DNA of 64,000 bases, from assembly GCA_034766995.1 (NCBI GenBank), contig CM068317.1, positions 26,841,001 through 26,905,000 of the forward strand, in the 5' to 3' direction. Below, piece by piece: positions 10,984 through 23,700 of this stretch. Source of the DNA: Acanthacorydalis orientalis (Eukaryota > Arthropoda > Insecta > Megaloptera > Corydalidae). Below the pieces are notes generated by a model. It did no database searches. It saw only the letters and a program-made list of their open reading frames with translations, and had not been told where the DNA came from. Position 1 is the stretch's first letter. Each line of letters begins with the position of its first letter. Both the position numbers and the translations under genes were made by a program.

Positions 10984-12264
10984 TTAAATTAATGCAAAAA
11001 TAGTTGCGGTTTTTACGTATCGAGTATAAAGACATATATTAGTTAAAAATTATATTTATGAATCAAAATAAAGACCATTTGTCAGCACACATTTCTCCCA
11101 GCGGGAAACAAGTTTGTTTATTCCTACAAGATAGAATTCTGGAGTCCTGCAATTAACGAATTCATCGAAAGCGCTTTGACCTGATGATTGATCTTTAAAA
11201 ACCTTCTCTCGTGGGAAATTACTCAAATGTTTAAAAAAAATGATAATCTGTCGGAAACAAGTCGGAGAATAAGGTGGCTGTGGTAAAGTTTCATAACCCA
11301 GTTCAGTTAATTTTTTTTAAAGTCATTTGTGAGACGTGTGGTCGGGCGTTGTAATGAAGAAGAATTGGTCCTCTTCGATTGAGTAATGCTGGCCGTTAAC
11401 TATGCAACTTCTTATACAGTTTTTCAATTTCATGACAATATTTTTCTGCTGTTATTGTTTCACAAAGATTTAAGAAATTGTAACGCATGATACCAATTGC
11501 CGATCACCAAACAGTGACCATACTCTTTTCTTCATAAAGAATCGGTTAAAAAAACTGTTTTAGTGCTTCTCCTTAGTCTAGACACTGTGATGAACGTTTC
11601 CGATTGTTGCAGAGAATTCATTTTTCATCACATGTGACAGTGCGATCAAGAAAGGGATCATTTTTGTTACGCAAAAGAAGCACAAAGCAGACTTTGTATT
11701 GCCGAATTATTTAATGTTCGCTTATTTCATACGACAACCATTTATCTAGCTTTTTCTTTTTCCAATTAGGCTCAAATGTCGAACACCTGTTGAATGATCA
11801 ACTTTGAGTTCTTCTGCCACCTCTCAAGTTGTTTCACATGGGTCCGCTTCAATAATGGTTCTTAAATCATTATTGTCTATAGCTGAAGGACATCCACGAC
11901 CCTCCTCATCATCCGGTTTTCGTTTCCATCACGAATTTTTTGGAACCAGTGTTGAGCTGTAGGTTCACTAATTGACTCCTCTCCCAAAAAAATTTGATAT
12001 TTCGAGCAGTTTCTGTTGCTTTACGTCCCAATTTAAACTCGTAGAACAAAACCGCGCGAATTTGCTTTTTTCCAAGACTAATTTAATAGGTTATATCCAA
12101 TAATACTAAAGAATGAAAACAAGCTGACAAGTTAAAATCAGTAGTGCTAATTTCATTGTTTACAATGATGTATCACATGACTAGAACAAAAGTTAACGGT
12201 AACTGGAAAAATCGGAACTAAACTTAAAATTATAAAAACCGTAATTATTTCTGCATCAACCTAA
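10984..12264 (-). mobile_element. Full-length but dead mariner (irritans/Hsmar2-like), 1281 bp, in intron 1 of GMC gene B
   Basis: TA flanks at 10982-10983 and 12265-12266. The right end, reverse-complemented, reads TTAGGTTGATGCAGAAATAA and the left end TTAAATTAATGCAAAAATAG. Minus-strand translation, allowing frameshifts, covers the whole transposase: KKQIRAVLFYEFKLGRKATE, WFQKIRDGNENPDDEEGRG, TIIEADPCETT, WLSYEISEH, TVTCDEK, ITAEKYCHEIEKLYKKLHS, NRRGPILLHYNARPHVSQM, ELGYETLPQPPYSP and the C-terminal KLVSRWEKCVLTNGLYFDS. It is inactive. The second catalytic Asp (HDNARPH) is Tyr, the CDEKW tryptophan is a stop, and one base is lost at the third catalytic Asp (PYSPD). The protein type and the TGATGCA end differ from the other two intronic mariners, so it is a separate invasion. 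Confidence 0.9.
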
Positions 12265-12825
12265 TAGTACTTCGTTGTCGTTATAAATAAGTTGTGTAAT
12301 CTTTCGTATTTTTTTCATAGATTAATATCAATTTTGTGAAGAACTTGCGGGAAATAATGAGATTTGATCAAAATTTTATATTAACTTTTATTAGTTTCAT
12401 ATTGAGTATGAAATGAAAATCACATTTTAAATAATCATTAATACCTGGCAATTAATAATCAGATCAAATTTATTTAAAAATAAAAATGTTAAATATTTTA
12501 CATAAGTCATTTTGTGGAATTATTTACAACTTTGTTTTTCGTTACGGAATTCAATTGATGAAAAAGTTACGAGTACCCCGAAAAACACATTATATGAAGT
12601 AAATGAAAAGTAAAATTACTTTACAAATATTTTTCAAGACAAATTTTAAGTTTTAAAAAAAATGTCCCGTTAATGTTTTAGAAAATGTGAGTAAGTAATT
12701 CTTTTATTAGCTCATTTATTTTTATCGACTGAAAAATATTTTAAAACTAATCTGTACAAACAAATCTAAGTGTTCGTCTTTTTTCATATATCTATGTTTT
12801 TAACGTATATAAAATAATATCTTAC

Positions 12826-13030
12826 CTGCCGATCCCGCACCTACAACTATAAAATCGTATTCATCAAACATAATATCAGGCGAAACGTCAATAGGTCTCG
12901 CTTCGGGATCCATCATCTCGTATTGATAATAAGCTATAGCTGCAGCTAATACCGGAACGAAAACCGACAGCTGATTCAACGCGTTAGCAGCAACGCCAGC
13001 TATTGACAGTGGTACAGTTAATCCACTCAT
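12826..13030 (-). CDS. GMC oxidoreductase gene B, exon 1 (residues 1-69, start and FAD motif)
   Basis: First coding exon of gene B. The start (CTGACAATGAGT) has a good insect context. The N-terminus has a hydrophobic stretch at about residues 20-35 (LSVFVPVLAAAIAYY), a plausible signal peptide or anchor. It is followed by the FAD-binding strand DFIVVGAGSA. The open frame continues a few codons beyond, but a GTAAGA donor follows GGATCGGCAG, so the exon ends at 12826 in phase 1 and completes GAGSAG with exon 2. The sequence upstream of the start contains a T/A palindrome (13041-13056) and no further coding sequence. No TATA box is convincing in such AT-rich DNA, so the transcription start is not called. 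Confidence 0.9.
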
Positions 13031-13681
13031 TGTCAGCAGGTTTTTTTTAAAAAAAATTCAGCACTCAGGAACACTTGTTATTTTTTTTAATAAAAATACA
13101 CATTATATTTTTATGTACCGTATAACGCTTAATGTTTTATTAAAATTAAATTAAATTAATGTTTTATTAAAGTAATTTTATTATTCGATAAAATTATCAT
13201 ATAAATTGTTAATTAAAGTACACTGATCTTATCGTATTACCAATGTATGTAACTATATATTTACTGAAAACATTTTAGTAAAAATAGTAATTTATTTATA
13301 GCATTTTTTTTATGAAATAATGTTCAACACATTTCCGATACGAATTAATAAATGTAATTAATTGTGTGATGTGTTATATTTATTTTCGAAAGGATTTGCG
13401 TGAATTTTTTTCGTAAGTTTGAAAACACTTTCATTTACAGTTGTTATGTTTTAATTCAGTGCAGAAATTTTACTTTTGTCTTTATTATTCCGTACAGGAA
13501 TCGATTTCTTTAGAAAGTTCATTTATTGCAGTTTGTATTAACATCTTTTATTTTGCAAACTTTTCCATTTTAATATTACATTTCAACCACTGTATTAAAG
13601 TTTTCATCTGAAAAAAATATGTTGCCATAATTCATCATTGTGAAGAAATAAATCTATTTATACGTGTGTATATATATACGA

Positions 13682-13682
<1 letters not shown>

Positions 13683-13736
<54 letters not shown>
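13683..13736. repeat. (AT)n microsatellite
   Basis: Preceded by imperfect GTATATATATACGAG. Confidence 0.93.
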
Positions 13737-13737
<1 letters not shown>

Positions 13738-13940
13738 CTGACAAATGTAGACAATTTACTTAATCCCTAGATTTTATATTTCAAATCAATCATTATTTAT
13801 TCTTAATGTGATTAATTGTATATAATTATTACAGATATCCTGTTACAATGTCAAAAATATTGCGAAAATGACTTTATTACACTTTGTAATCATACATTTT
13901 TAATCCTTATTGTTCTGAATTTCTAAATTCGTTAAATTTA

Positions 13941-13948
<8 letters not shown>

Positions 13949-13984
<36 letters not shown>
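13949..13984. repeat. (AT)n microsatellite after an A-tract
   Basis: A9 followed by 18 AT units. Confidence 0.92.
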
Positions 13985-13987
<3 letters not shown>

Positions 13988-14648
13988 GTGAGATTAGCCC
14001 CAAAGTTAATTTTTAGATGAAATTCTGACCCTAGTGAACCACACCTAAATAAATTTGTTGATAAACTTGTTTTTTTATTATATAAATGTTATAATTTGCT
14101 AATAAATTTGTTAATCACTTTATCAATTAGATATCGAGAGATTGTTAAAACACGAAAAAAGTCGTGCCAATTAAATACACCTTCGCCCGAATCAAGACCA
14201 CTAGAATTATAAACCAATACAATTGCATATATAAAAGCAAACGATTTTAAAAATTTTATACTGTTTCGTTTAAATTAAAATGTTTGAAGTGAAAGTATGT
14301 AAATTCTTAGAAAAACAGAGTAAACAGTAATGAAATAATTAATATAGTGAATAATTTAATAACTAATTAATTAATCATACTTGATATCAAAATAGTTTCT
14401 TTTTTCATGGGCATATTTTGATAGGCATTGTTTTCTTATTCATCTTTACTTTGTTAATTAGCTCTGTTATAAATGTACTATATAAAGTATCCTATTTTGA
14501 ACATTTTATACTACCACTAATTTAAAACCCAAATAGGGAGGGATGATAGTTTATTGTGAAGAAAGAGTTATCTTTAAAACTCTAAACCATAACGGTACAA
14601 AACTTATATAAAATGGAAGAGATTAAAATTGTAAAAGTAAATATATAC

Positions 14649-14649
14649 A

Positions 14650-14680
<31 letters not shown>

Positions 14681-14695
14681 GAGAGAGAGAGAGAA
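14649..14695. repeat. Compound (AT)n(GA)n microsatellite
   Basis: AT units with one TACA interruption, then GAGAGAGAGAGAGA. Confidence 0.9.
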
Positions 14696-15945
14696 TATAA
14701 TAAGAATAAACAAAATATAAACAAAAAAATTTTCTCAACTTTTATCAATTCGTTTGAACAGTTTATATTGTCTTAATAAGTGTGATGAGCGATGTATAAG
14801 TTATTATAGATATGTTATAGATATATAAGTTATTATAGAGCTACTGTTGTATACACATCAATAATGAATCAAGTTTTATCTCCAATCATAAGGAAATTAA
14901 GATGTAGACCTCAATAACCAATATAGATTAATGTTATAAAAAACTATAATTATAAAAATTCACTATTGCATAGAGAAACCATAGTTATATGTCAGTTTAT
15001 CAAATCTATATTTTGCTAATAATTTAAAAAATAATCATTCAGTTATCTAAAAATATAAAATCACACTTTTGTTGTAAAAAATACAATGTTCAATTCTGTG
15101 TTTTATTTTAATGTTTTTTATTTTGTTTTAGACTATTTCATGTTACTTAATGTTTTGTTCACAGTTAGATTATTTAACGTTTAATACTAAAAGCAAACCA
15201 AATATAAAAACTGAAATTAACAAAGTGTAATGTTACAAATGCCAACCAGTCATATAAACACATCAACGTGTATTTTTTATGAATTAATTTGTATATTTAA
15301 ATGTAGAAAATTGTTAAGTGCAAAAAATATACAAATAACAGTTAAAGTTTATGATTCAAATCGTTTCGATTTATGACTGTTTCATGTGTATTTAGAAATA
15401 AATATATTATTTTTATGAATAAAAAAACAACTTATGTATATTCAGAATTGATTGACTATATAATAAATGTGATTCTCTTTTCTCAATTCAAAAATATTGA
15501 CTTGGTTTAGTAAATAAAAACGTTTATAGTATAATTTCAATAAAAAATCCTTTTAATTTTGTCTGAATTATCGACATCCTGGACATAAATACCGCATTAA
15601 CGTTATATGTTAAAACCTTTCTTTCACTAGATTTCTTTCAAATTTTATAAACTTACACATTAAAGGCGAGCACAAGTACACATACGCGCACGTGTTATTT
15701 AACAGTATAATTTAATTGAATGTAAGAACTTTCCCAATTACAATATACAATACAATTGAACTCTTAAGCCATACAACAGACTGTTTTTATTTCAATCTTC
15801 TTTTTTGAATGTAATTACTTAATCAAAATGAAGTCACACATAGTGAAATTGACTATGCATTGAAGTGGGGTTAAAAGAAAGCTTTCTTATATGTAATTCC
15901 ATTTAAGTGACATTTAATTCATGATTCATGTTTTTAAAATATTCA

Positions 15946-15946
<1 letters not shown>

Positions 15947-16000
<54 letters not shown>
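15947..16000. repeat. (AT)n microsatellite
   Basis: 27 uninterrupted TA units. Confidence 0.95.
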
Positions 16001-16006
<6 letters not shown>

Positions 16007-16321
16007 TCTTTCACTGTCTTTGTTTGACACTGTAACTAAAATCAGACTAACAAATAAATTTGTACGTTACACAAAATATCCTTTATCAAAATTATCAATC
16101 ATTACTTATTATATATTTTTATTGCTTATGCCCATTTAGTAGGTAGTACATTTATTTAAAAGTATGTACATAAAATCAAAATTTCGTTATTAAATCATAA
16201 TTTGTTCGTTTCACAACTAATATAGGCATAACTTCCATTGTACTTGATATCAATTTTGACTTAAAGCTACATAAAACACTTCTACGAATGAAGTTTTCAA
16301 ACATCCCACAAGTAGATAAAA

Positions 16322-16400
16322 AAAATCTAATCAAAAATTTTCAATAAATGATTATTTATCATTTTTGGTCGTTGCTTATGCGTATAGTACGGCGGTCTCA
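16322..16400 (+). repeat. Single arm of the fold-back element
   Basis: TCTAATCAAAAATTTTCAAT, AAATGATTATTTATC and GTCGTTGCTTATGCGTATAG match one arm of the family. The opposite arm is not present. Confidence 0.55.
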
Positions 16401-16994
16401 GAGCTTTATGATAAAAAATATGTATAGCATGACTTATATAAGTCGCTATTTCAGTTTTGAATGAACACTTCCAAAAAAAATTCTTTTTTGAATAATGGAA
16501 CCCCATAATTGAGACATTGTTTGTAAAATAGAAACATTAGTAACATATTTCATATATAATTCTTTTTCTCACTTTCTCTTACATAAATATTTTTATATGT
16601 GATATGAGACACGTTACTGATTGTTCCCAAATAAAATTAGTATTCAGGTATTGCGCTCTCGATTACAAAATTGTACACATTTACGTGTCTAATTTTTGTA
16701 TTGAAATTAAGTTAATGCTTTTGTTCTATTTTGTAGACCAGTTGTGTGTAAATAATCACGTAGATGCTATTTTATGGATTATTTACAGTATATTAAAAAT
16801 CTTTATCATGTAAATACGTATCATCAAAACTAATTTTAACTAGAAAGAATTGTCTAATATTTATTTAACAATTTCCAAATGCATAAAAACAATTTGAAGT
16901 ATCTTAGCTAATTCATTGTAATAAATAATAAGTTACAACAGCAGCAACGCAGTCAACATGCATCCATTATCAAAATTTAGCATAATAAAAAATG

Positions 16995-17097
<103 letters not shown>

Positions 17098-17428
17098 GTT
17101 TATCAGAGGTAAACTATTGTCATATTTCCTAAAACAGGTTTTCATATCTTGTACATCACAAAAAAAAATAAAAATAATTATTGTAGTGAATTAATGTAAA
17201 TATATATTTTTCCGTTTGTGAGATAACAATTTTTATTTAAGAAGTGCAGTATCGTAGACCACGAAAGTATTTTAAAAAAATCGTTGTCTAAATGTTTTAT
17301 TATTTTCTATTCACAACTCATAATCAATGTTTAAACATCAATATCCGGGTAAAAAAGATTAATACTCATATTAAATGTTTCCCCACAAAATGAATAAAAT
17401 ATTGCTTTAGGATATTTTGTCTTTAAAG

Positions 17429-17432
<4 letters not shown>

Positions 17433-17495
<63 letters not shown>
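17433..17495. repeat. (AT)n microsatellite
   Basis: Pure AT units. Confidence 0.95.
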
Positions 17496-17497
<2 letters not shown>

Positions 17498-18538
17498 TAA
17501 ACAGATATTTAAAACGATATTTGTATACATTTCCATGTCTAAATGTTAAATTAATTTTTCAATCAGAAGCCACTTTAATTTATTTAAATAAAGTCAGAGT
17601 CTAGTTTTTCAATCAACAATAATACAAAAAAGTATAAACAATAAATATAATACAATACTGCAGGCAGACTAAATATTTTATGGTTTTTCTTATCAATTTA
17701 TGTCACTTATAAAATTGATGTACTTTCAGCAAGTATGTACTTAAGCCTTCCAAATAATGATTAGGAATGAGGTTTACTAAATAACATTCTGAATGTGTTA
17801 TTAAATAAATCAGAAGAAATATTGCTTTTTTGAACAAAAATGTTATGTATTCTATTTAAGCTTTGAATATTATTTTTATATTTCCTATTACCTTCTAGTT
17901 TCAATATCTGCAATGTATTATAAATTAATATTTTACTTCTTTTTATTAAACGATGCTCTTTTATAATAAGACTGTATGTCTGTTCATTAAATAATTGATT
18001 ATATTGTAAAATATATTTTTTCGAAATGTATACAGTATCCATTTTTAGTTTAGACATTTCACTGCCCTTGCCCACAATTATAGACAATCGTTTTTTTTAA
18101 CTGATTTATAAATGCAATATAGCCTGGAAAAACGACTGAAGAGCTAAACAAAATGTTTCTGATTCAAGAAATCTCCTATATGTTTTAAATTCTGTGTATA
18201 TGAACACCATCAGTTTTGTTCTATAAATTTCTATTGCAGTACAAAAGAGAAGTAGACGAAAAGAAAGTGAATTGATGTTATCTTGAATTGTTAGTAAGAA
18301 ATATTTTATTTTCATAATATTAATATTCATATGTGTGTGAAAATAACTGAAATGATGTACTAATGTACAAAAATTAAAATGGTATTTAACGTACTATGAC
18401 TTTAGAACTTTTGTCAATGATTTTTTACAGATAAAATACCCTACAAATGATCATTTTTTATTGAAGATTTTATGTACATTACCAAGACTAAATTGTTTTA
18501 ATTATATGTTTCACATTTTCTGATTCATAATGCGATTC

Positions 18539-18569
18539 ATATATATATGTATATATAAATATATAAATA

Positions 18570-18643
<74 letters not shown>
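18539..18643. repeat. Interrupted (AT)n with GTAT tail
   Basis: AT units broken by AAAT and TTT, ending ATGTATGTATGTA. Confidence 0.9.
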
Positions 18644-20149
18644 AATATGAAACAAAAAATCAAGAAAAAATGCTTAAAGGTATCACTATATTATTCTAAG
18701 TATGAAAATCATAAATAAATCATATAATTTAATCTTTATGATACATTTTCTTATTTTAAAAATATCTATATTTTTACAAATTCTTGAAATGCGGCAATTA
18801 TTACTATTAGACATAGGAAATATATGTTAGATAAATTAATTAATGAAATTATTTCCTTGTTAATCTTTTATATTTTCCCCAATTTCCTTAATGTTTTGAC
18901 AATAATTGCAAATGCTACTGATTGAGACATAAATATGGTGTAGCAACAATTCTATAGGAGAATGTGGGTTTTTGTTAATGATTCCCATCTCTAATCTATA
19001 TTTTACTTATGAAGTTATTATATTTAACGTGCGACGATTTAATTTATTCCAGACACGAGAACTACTATGAAAAATTGAACATTAATGAATACAATCTTTG
19101 TAATTGTTTAATTTAATTTTAAACTCATGATCGTTATTTCCATAAACATAAGTTTTCTTCAATTAAATCCCAATCAAGCGTTACACCCCACAAATGATTT
19201 AAATATGCAAACAAAAGCTGCAGCTTTTCTTCTCTACTCTCAATTATTCGCACCGAGTTCTTCAATCATTTAACTTATATCGCCTAATATGAAAAATGTG
19301 TTTAAAATATATAATTAGGAGTCGTTTCTTTAATTTATAAATTATTTCGCAAAGACATTTGTTTACAGAATTGTCACACTTCAAGTGTTCAAAACATTAT
19401 TTAATTCCTCATTATAAAAAAGACAATAGTACTTCATAATTTATAAACAAAATATTGTGTAATGCAAGACTAAATCCACTTGCAAATGATGTCTAGTAAT
19501 GATTTCATATTCAAACGTCCTCGACGTCTTTAAGATTCCATGATTTTAATTAATAATGTTTAGACTACTTATCTATCATTCATAAATTTATATTTAAAAT
19601 TTTGGATTGACATTGAAATTATTCTAAAATAAATTACCGTGTCGTTCGCCTACCATTTTTAAATATAAATAAATGTATGAAATATGTTTTAAATAAATTT
19701 ATTTGTAACATTAGATATAATAGATCATTTATTATTCTTACTACGGATTATATCATATTTATGGATGATTGATATATTTCGCAAAAATAATGTTATTGAA
19801 AACAGTTTTTTTTTTGAATACAGCATCTCTTACGATATTTGATTGATGACAAAAATGTATTCAAGTGTAAAAATGTTTTGACAGTCTCATTTAACACCAA
19901 AATATATATGCGTGATATTCGATCTAAATAATTTCATGAAGTTGTAAAATATTTTTTAACTATGTACAGATTTCAAAGAAAATTCAATCAATTAATAACA
20001 AAAGCTTGTCATAAAACATACTTTTTAGTTTAACAAAGCATGTATTTTATGTGCGATATACATATTTGACTGGAAACAAAATTTTCACTAAAATTAATAT
20101 CTATTTTCATAGAAGTGATGAGATTACATGAGTTGTTATTATTCTATGA

Positions 20150-20150
<1 letters not shown>

Positions 20151-20202
<52 letters not shown>
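20151..20202. repeat. (AT)n microsatellite upstream of the old RTE-like segment
   Basis: 26 TA units with one TT slip. Confidence 0.94.
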
Positions 20203-20483
20203 GAGCGAAAAGAAGGCTCGAATTGGATTCCAAGGAGATGTCAAATCAAAATCAAAATAAAAAAGTATTTTATTGATATTAGTTGTTACATTGGGTGTTG
20301 GTACACACAATGGTACGGAAAACAGGTCCGGGATCTAAGCCAGTGGCTTTTTAGCCGGGTTTGAAGGGAAGTCAGAAGTTAGGTAAGGGGATTTTAGTGG
20401 ACTACGGAGTTTTGATGCCGGGGAAAAAGTTTCAAAAAACCGGCGAGAAGGAGATGTACTGTGACATTCTTTAAATATTGGAA
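20203..20483. other. Unidentified GC-richer segment between (AT)n and the old RTE-like copy
   Basis: Contains CAAATCAAAATCAAAATAAA and a G-rich stretch (20370-20455) unlike surrounding DNA. It may be the badly decayed upstream part of the RTE-like copy or a separate insertion. I recognise no protein in it on either strand. Confidence 0.35.
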
Positions 20484-20820
20484 AGATGTATGCTATGAAT
20501 GACAAGAAGAGATAGGAAAAGAATAGAAGGGATACGAAAACAGACAGTAGCCACAGAGGTAGTAAGAAGAGTAAAGAGCCTGAAATGGAAATGGGAGGGG
20601 GCATGTTTCTAGAAGAAAAGAACTGATGTACAGCTGAAAGTTTTAACTGAGAATCAAGGAATATAAACAGTCCAAGAAAGAGACAAACGACCAGCTGGGA
20701 TAAAGAAATTAAAAATTTTATTGAAAATCAGTGGAAAAGAGATTGATTCAATCGAATAAAATGACATATCATGGAAGATGCTTTTATCCAGCATGTGATT
20801 GACAGAGATTGATGATGATG
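20484..20820 (+). mobile_element. RTE-like non-LTR retrotransposon 3' end, old copy
   Basis: Matches the 3' part of the copies at 24731 and 54395 (AAGAAGAGATAG, GTAAAGAGCCTGAAATGGAA, GTGGAAAAGAGA, ATGGAAGATGCTTTTATCCA) but with many substitutions and gaps. It ends GATTGATGATGATGCTTATG, the same trinucleotide tail. No open frame remains. Confidence 0.75.
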
Positions 20821-21021
20821 CTTATGATTATATAGATAGATAGGTTGATAAGTAAATGAAAAAGGGCAATATTATGCATTAACTTTAGTCTACATTCAAA
20901 TATTTGAAAATTTATTTTATATAGAAAGAAGCATCTTTATCTGTAGCAATCCAAATGCGTACGTGTTCGGTTCTGCGTATGTATTATATACACACCATGA
21001 ATGAAATAGTTTTATAATATA

Positions 21022-21180
21022 ATTTCGTTTTCTCCATTCATAACAGTATTCTTTCTGAATCGCCCGCAACAGTACTACGTGCCGGCGACGACCTGATTTA
21101 CTTGTCTGACATATTTGCGAACCACCTCTTCTATTCGTCTACCAGTCCTAAACATGTCTTATCTAATAGAAATTGATGTC
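21022..21180 (+). other. Unexplained GC-rich island with a short open frame
   Basis: Roughly 50% GC over 21050-21150 (CGCCCGCAACAG, GTGCCGGCGACGACC) against about 20-25% around it. A frame of about 45 codons reads SESPATVLRAGDDLIYLSD and on to TGA, without a start codon or recognisable homology. It may be an exon, an exapted fragment or conserved non-coding DNA. Confidence 0.25.
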
Positions 21181-21351
21181 AAACACAAATTAACTTTTAA
21201 AATTTATAAACGTATATATATATATATAATCATTTTCATTGTAAACACTTAAAACTATAATTGAATATGGAAGCAACTGAAAGTTCCAGTTACAAATAAA
21301 TCTAATAAAAGACCATTAGTATTAAAAATCAAAAGTGTTCTGTGTGAATGT

Positions 21352-21393
21352 GTATGTATATATACATATATACATATATACATATATACATAT

Positions 21394-21424
<31 letters not shown>

Positions 21425-21427
21425 TAT
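21352..21427. repeat. 8-bp minisatellite of TATACATA plus (AT)n
   Basis: Seven near-perfect TATACATA units followed by pure TA. Confidence 0.93.
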
Positions 21428-21609
21428 CGATAAATATCACTTCTTTTTATTCTGATGTTTCCATTGGTGCATAATTTAATAACGCAACAGGTCATTGTCT
21501 ATTACAAAAATGGCTTTAAGCTTTAAATTTTTACAGCGTATTTTTTCATCTTCAAGACTATACTTGTATATATTAAATTTTTGAACTGGCACTTTAATTA
21601 TCTTTCAAC

Positions 21610-21611
<2 letters not shown>

Positions 21612-21666
<55 letters not shown>

Positions 21667-21699
21667 GTATATATGTATATGTATATGTATATATATATG

Positions 21700-21760
<61 letters not shown>
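21612..21760. repeat. Long (AT)n with GTAT core, 149 bp
   Basis: AT runs on both sides of a GTATATGTATAT-rich centre; one of the two longest simple repeats in the window. Confidence 0.95.
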
Positions 21761-21763
<3 letters not shown>

Positions 21764-22176
21764 CATTGTTCTTCAATTAGAATCTAACATTTTATCTTTT
21801 ATCATTTTTCTTAAAATAACATTCGTATGGAATACTTGATGAACACTAGTCTTTTTGAATTCAAAGTAATTAACAATCTTTCCTATTTTATTGTATTTAC
21901 TGTTAAACCAAATTATTAAATGTTATGATTAATAAATTGAGTAAAAAATAATTACCTTATACATTATATATTCAAATAGCAACATATATATCTATTACAC
22001 CATTATTATAGAATTAGAAAAATGTAAATGCATATCAATTTCTATAAATTCATTTAAAAAGAGAATTTATTTTACTTTTCTATATGTCTTCAATGTATGG
22101 AAAGGTGAAACAAAAAATAGTACATAGAAAGAAATAATTAACGGTAAGTACCGTTCATCTTTTATTGAATGTACTG

Positions 22177-22236
<60 letters not shown>

Positions 22237-23454
22237 ATCATATGTACAAATACATGTGTTGATAATAAGCTATATTTTTGTTACGATTTATGACGTAACT
22301 CTTAAAGATCAAAAGTAAATTTTGTTCTAATATCAAACTACTGGGTGAGTTGTTAAAAGAAAAGAGAAAAAAAAATAAAGTAATTTGAAATTATAAAATA
22401 CCTCAAATGATCAAGTAATCAAACTCCAGTGACTCTATATTGAAATAATAATATATAAGATGTTTATATTTTTTTAAGTTATATTGTTTTACAAACATCT
22501 GTACCTTTATTATACACTTTATCGATTTTTTTTATAATTTTACAACATTATGATTGATTGTAATTTTCTTATAATATATATATATATATATATATGTCTT
22601 ATTTTTATTTTTTTTTACTTAGAACATTTTTATTTTTTCACTATGCTATTTTTCTTGTTTTTATTACTGTTTTTAAAGTTTCTTCGATGGTATTTTTTTA
22701 AAAAAAAAAACACTTATAGAACTGTTTTAAGCTAAAGTAATTTATGTCCAATTGGATTAAAACATGCTACCATGAATTCAGAACTGAATTAGTAATTTTA
22801 TATCACATAGTCATATTAAATTCATATCAATTTAATCATCGAAAATATTAACTCTTTTTTGTACTTTTCACGATAATTTTTATTCTATGACTATTTAAAA
22901 AAAATAATACTCGAGTCAAAAGAAATTAATATCATTATTTCCTCCATTGTGACTTTAAATGGATATTTTTCGTTTTCGCTAGAAAATAAATACTAATCTA
23001 GTATCTACATTTGCTGATATAATATCTAGGTGCATATTTATTCTGAAATCTAATTTTTCAAAAAATGCCACATATTTTTCTTTGAAAAAATTTATTTTCT
23101 AAAATACACCTATATCAAATTATTGTTTACGAAATCACGTAAATGTATTTGATTTGATATTTAAAGTAATTCTGAATGAATTCGTCGTTATCCACAAACT
23201 CACACACACACACACGCAGAGATATTGACTTATATGAAAAATATCTTCTTAAACCTTAAGTCAAAAGAGTTGTTACTTTAAATGTATTTTTTTAAAAAAA
23301 ATATATGTTTTTTATTCTATGTTTATCTGAATATATGATATATAACTCCTCTCTATATTGCGATTTCCTCTAGAAACTTTGATAATATTCAAGTTTTTCT
23401 TAATACAATCAAAATATTTTTCAATGGTTTTGTTTAAAAGAAAAGTTTTCTTGC

Positions 23455-23456
<2 letters not shown>
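21761..23456. other. Gene-free stretch
   Basis: AT-rich unique DNA with two T/A palindromes (22695-22710 and 23288-23300). Nothing else seen. Confidence 0.6.
22177..22233. repeat. (AT)n microsatellite
   Basis: One AAA interruption near the start. Confidence 0.93.
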
Positions 23457-23539
<83 letters not shown>

Positions 23540-23540
23540 T
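23457..23540. repeat. (AT)n(CA)n microsatellite
   Basis: AT units with one phase slip at 23489, ending CACACACAC. Confidence 0.94.
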
Positions 23541-23624
23541 TTAAGATCATTTATTATTTGTAGAGAAAAATGTTTTTTTCGAATTTTTCCTACATATAAT
23601 ATAAGAATATTATAATATGTTATT

Positions 23625-23629
<5 letters not shown>

Positions 23630-23694
<65 letters not shown>
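23630..23694. repeat. (AT)n microsatellite next to the possible solo LTR
   Basis: Ends 6 bp before TGTTACG at 23701. Confidence 0.94.
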
Positions 23695-23700
23695 CATTAT

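Larger units (their letters stand above)
13031..16320. other. Gene-free stretch upstream of GMC gene B
   Basis: Four microsatellites and otherwise unique AT-rich DNA. A slightly GC-richer patch at 13985-14215 (GATTAGCCCCAAAG, CACCTTCGCCCGAATC) has no recognisable coding sequence. Confidence 0.6.

Noticed and set aside
17761..18330. Two adjacent minus-strand frames (108 and 74 codons)
   Set aside because: Composition is I/K/N/L/Y-rich as expected from AT-rich DNA, with no domain, splice or homologous text; I could not support a gene.
20335..20604. Minus-strand 89-codon frame rich in Pro, Ser and Leu
   Set aside because: It is antisense to the old RTE-like segment. The frames at 25288-25647 (minus) and 54270-54823 (plus) are antisense to the other two copies in the same way.
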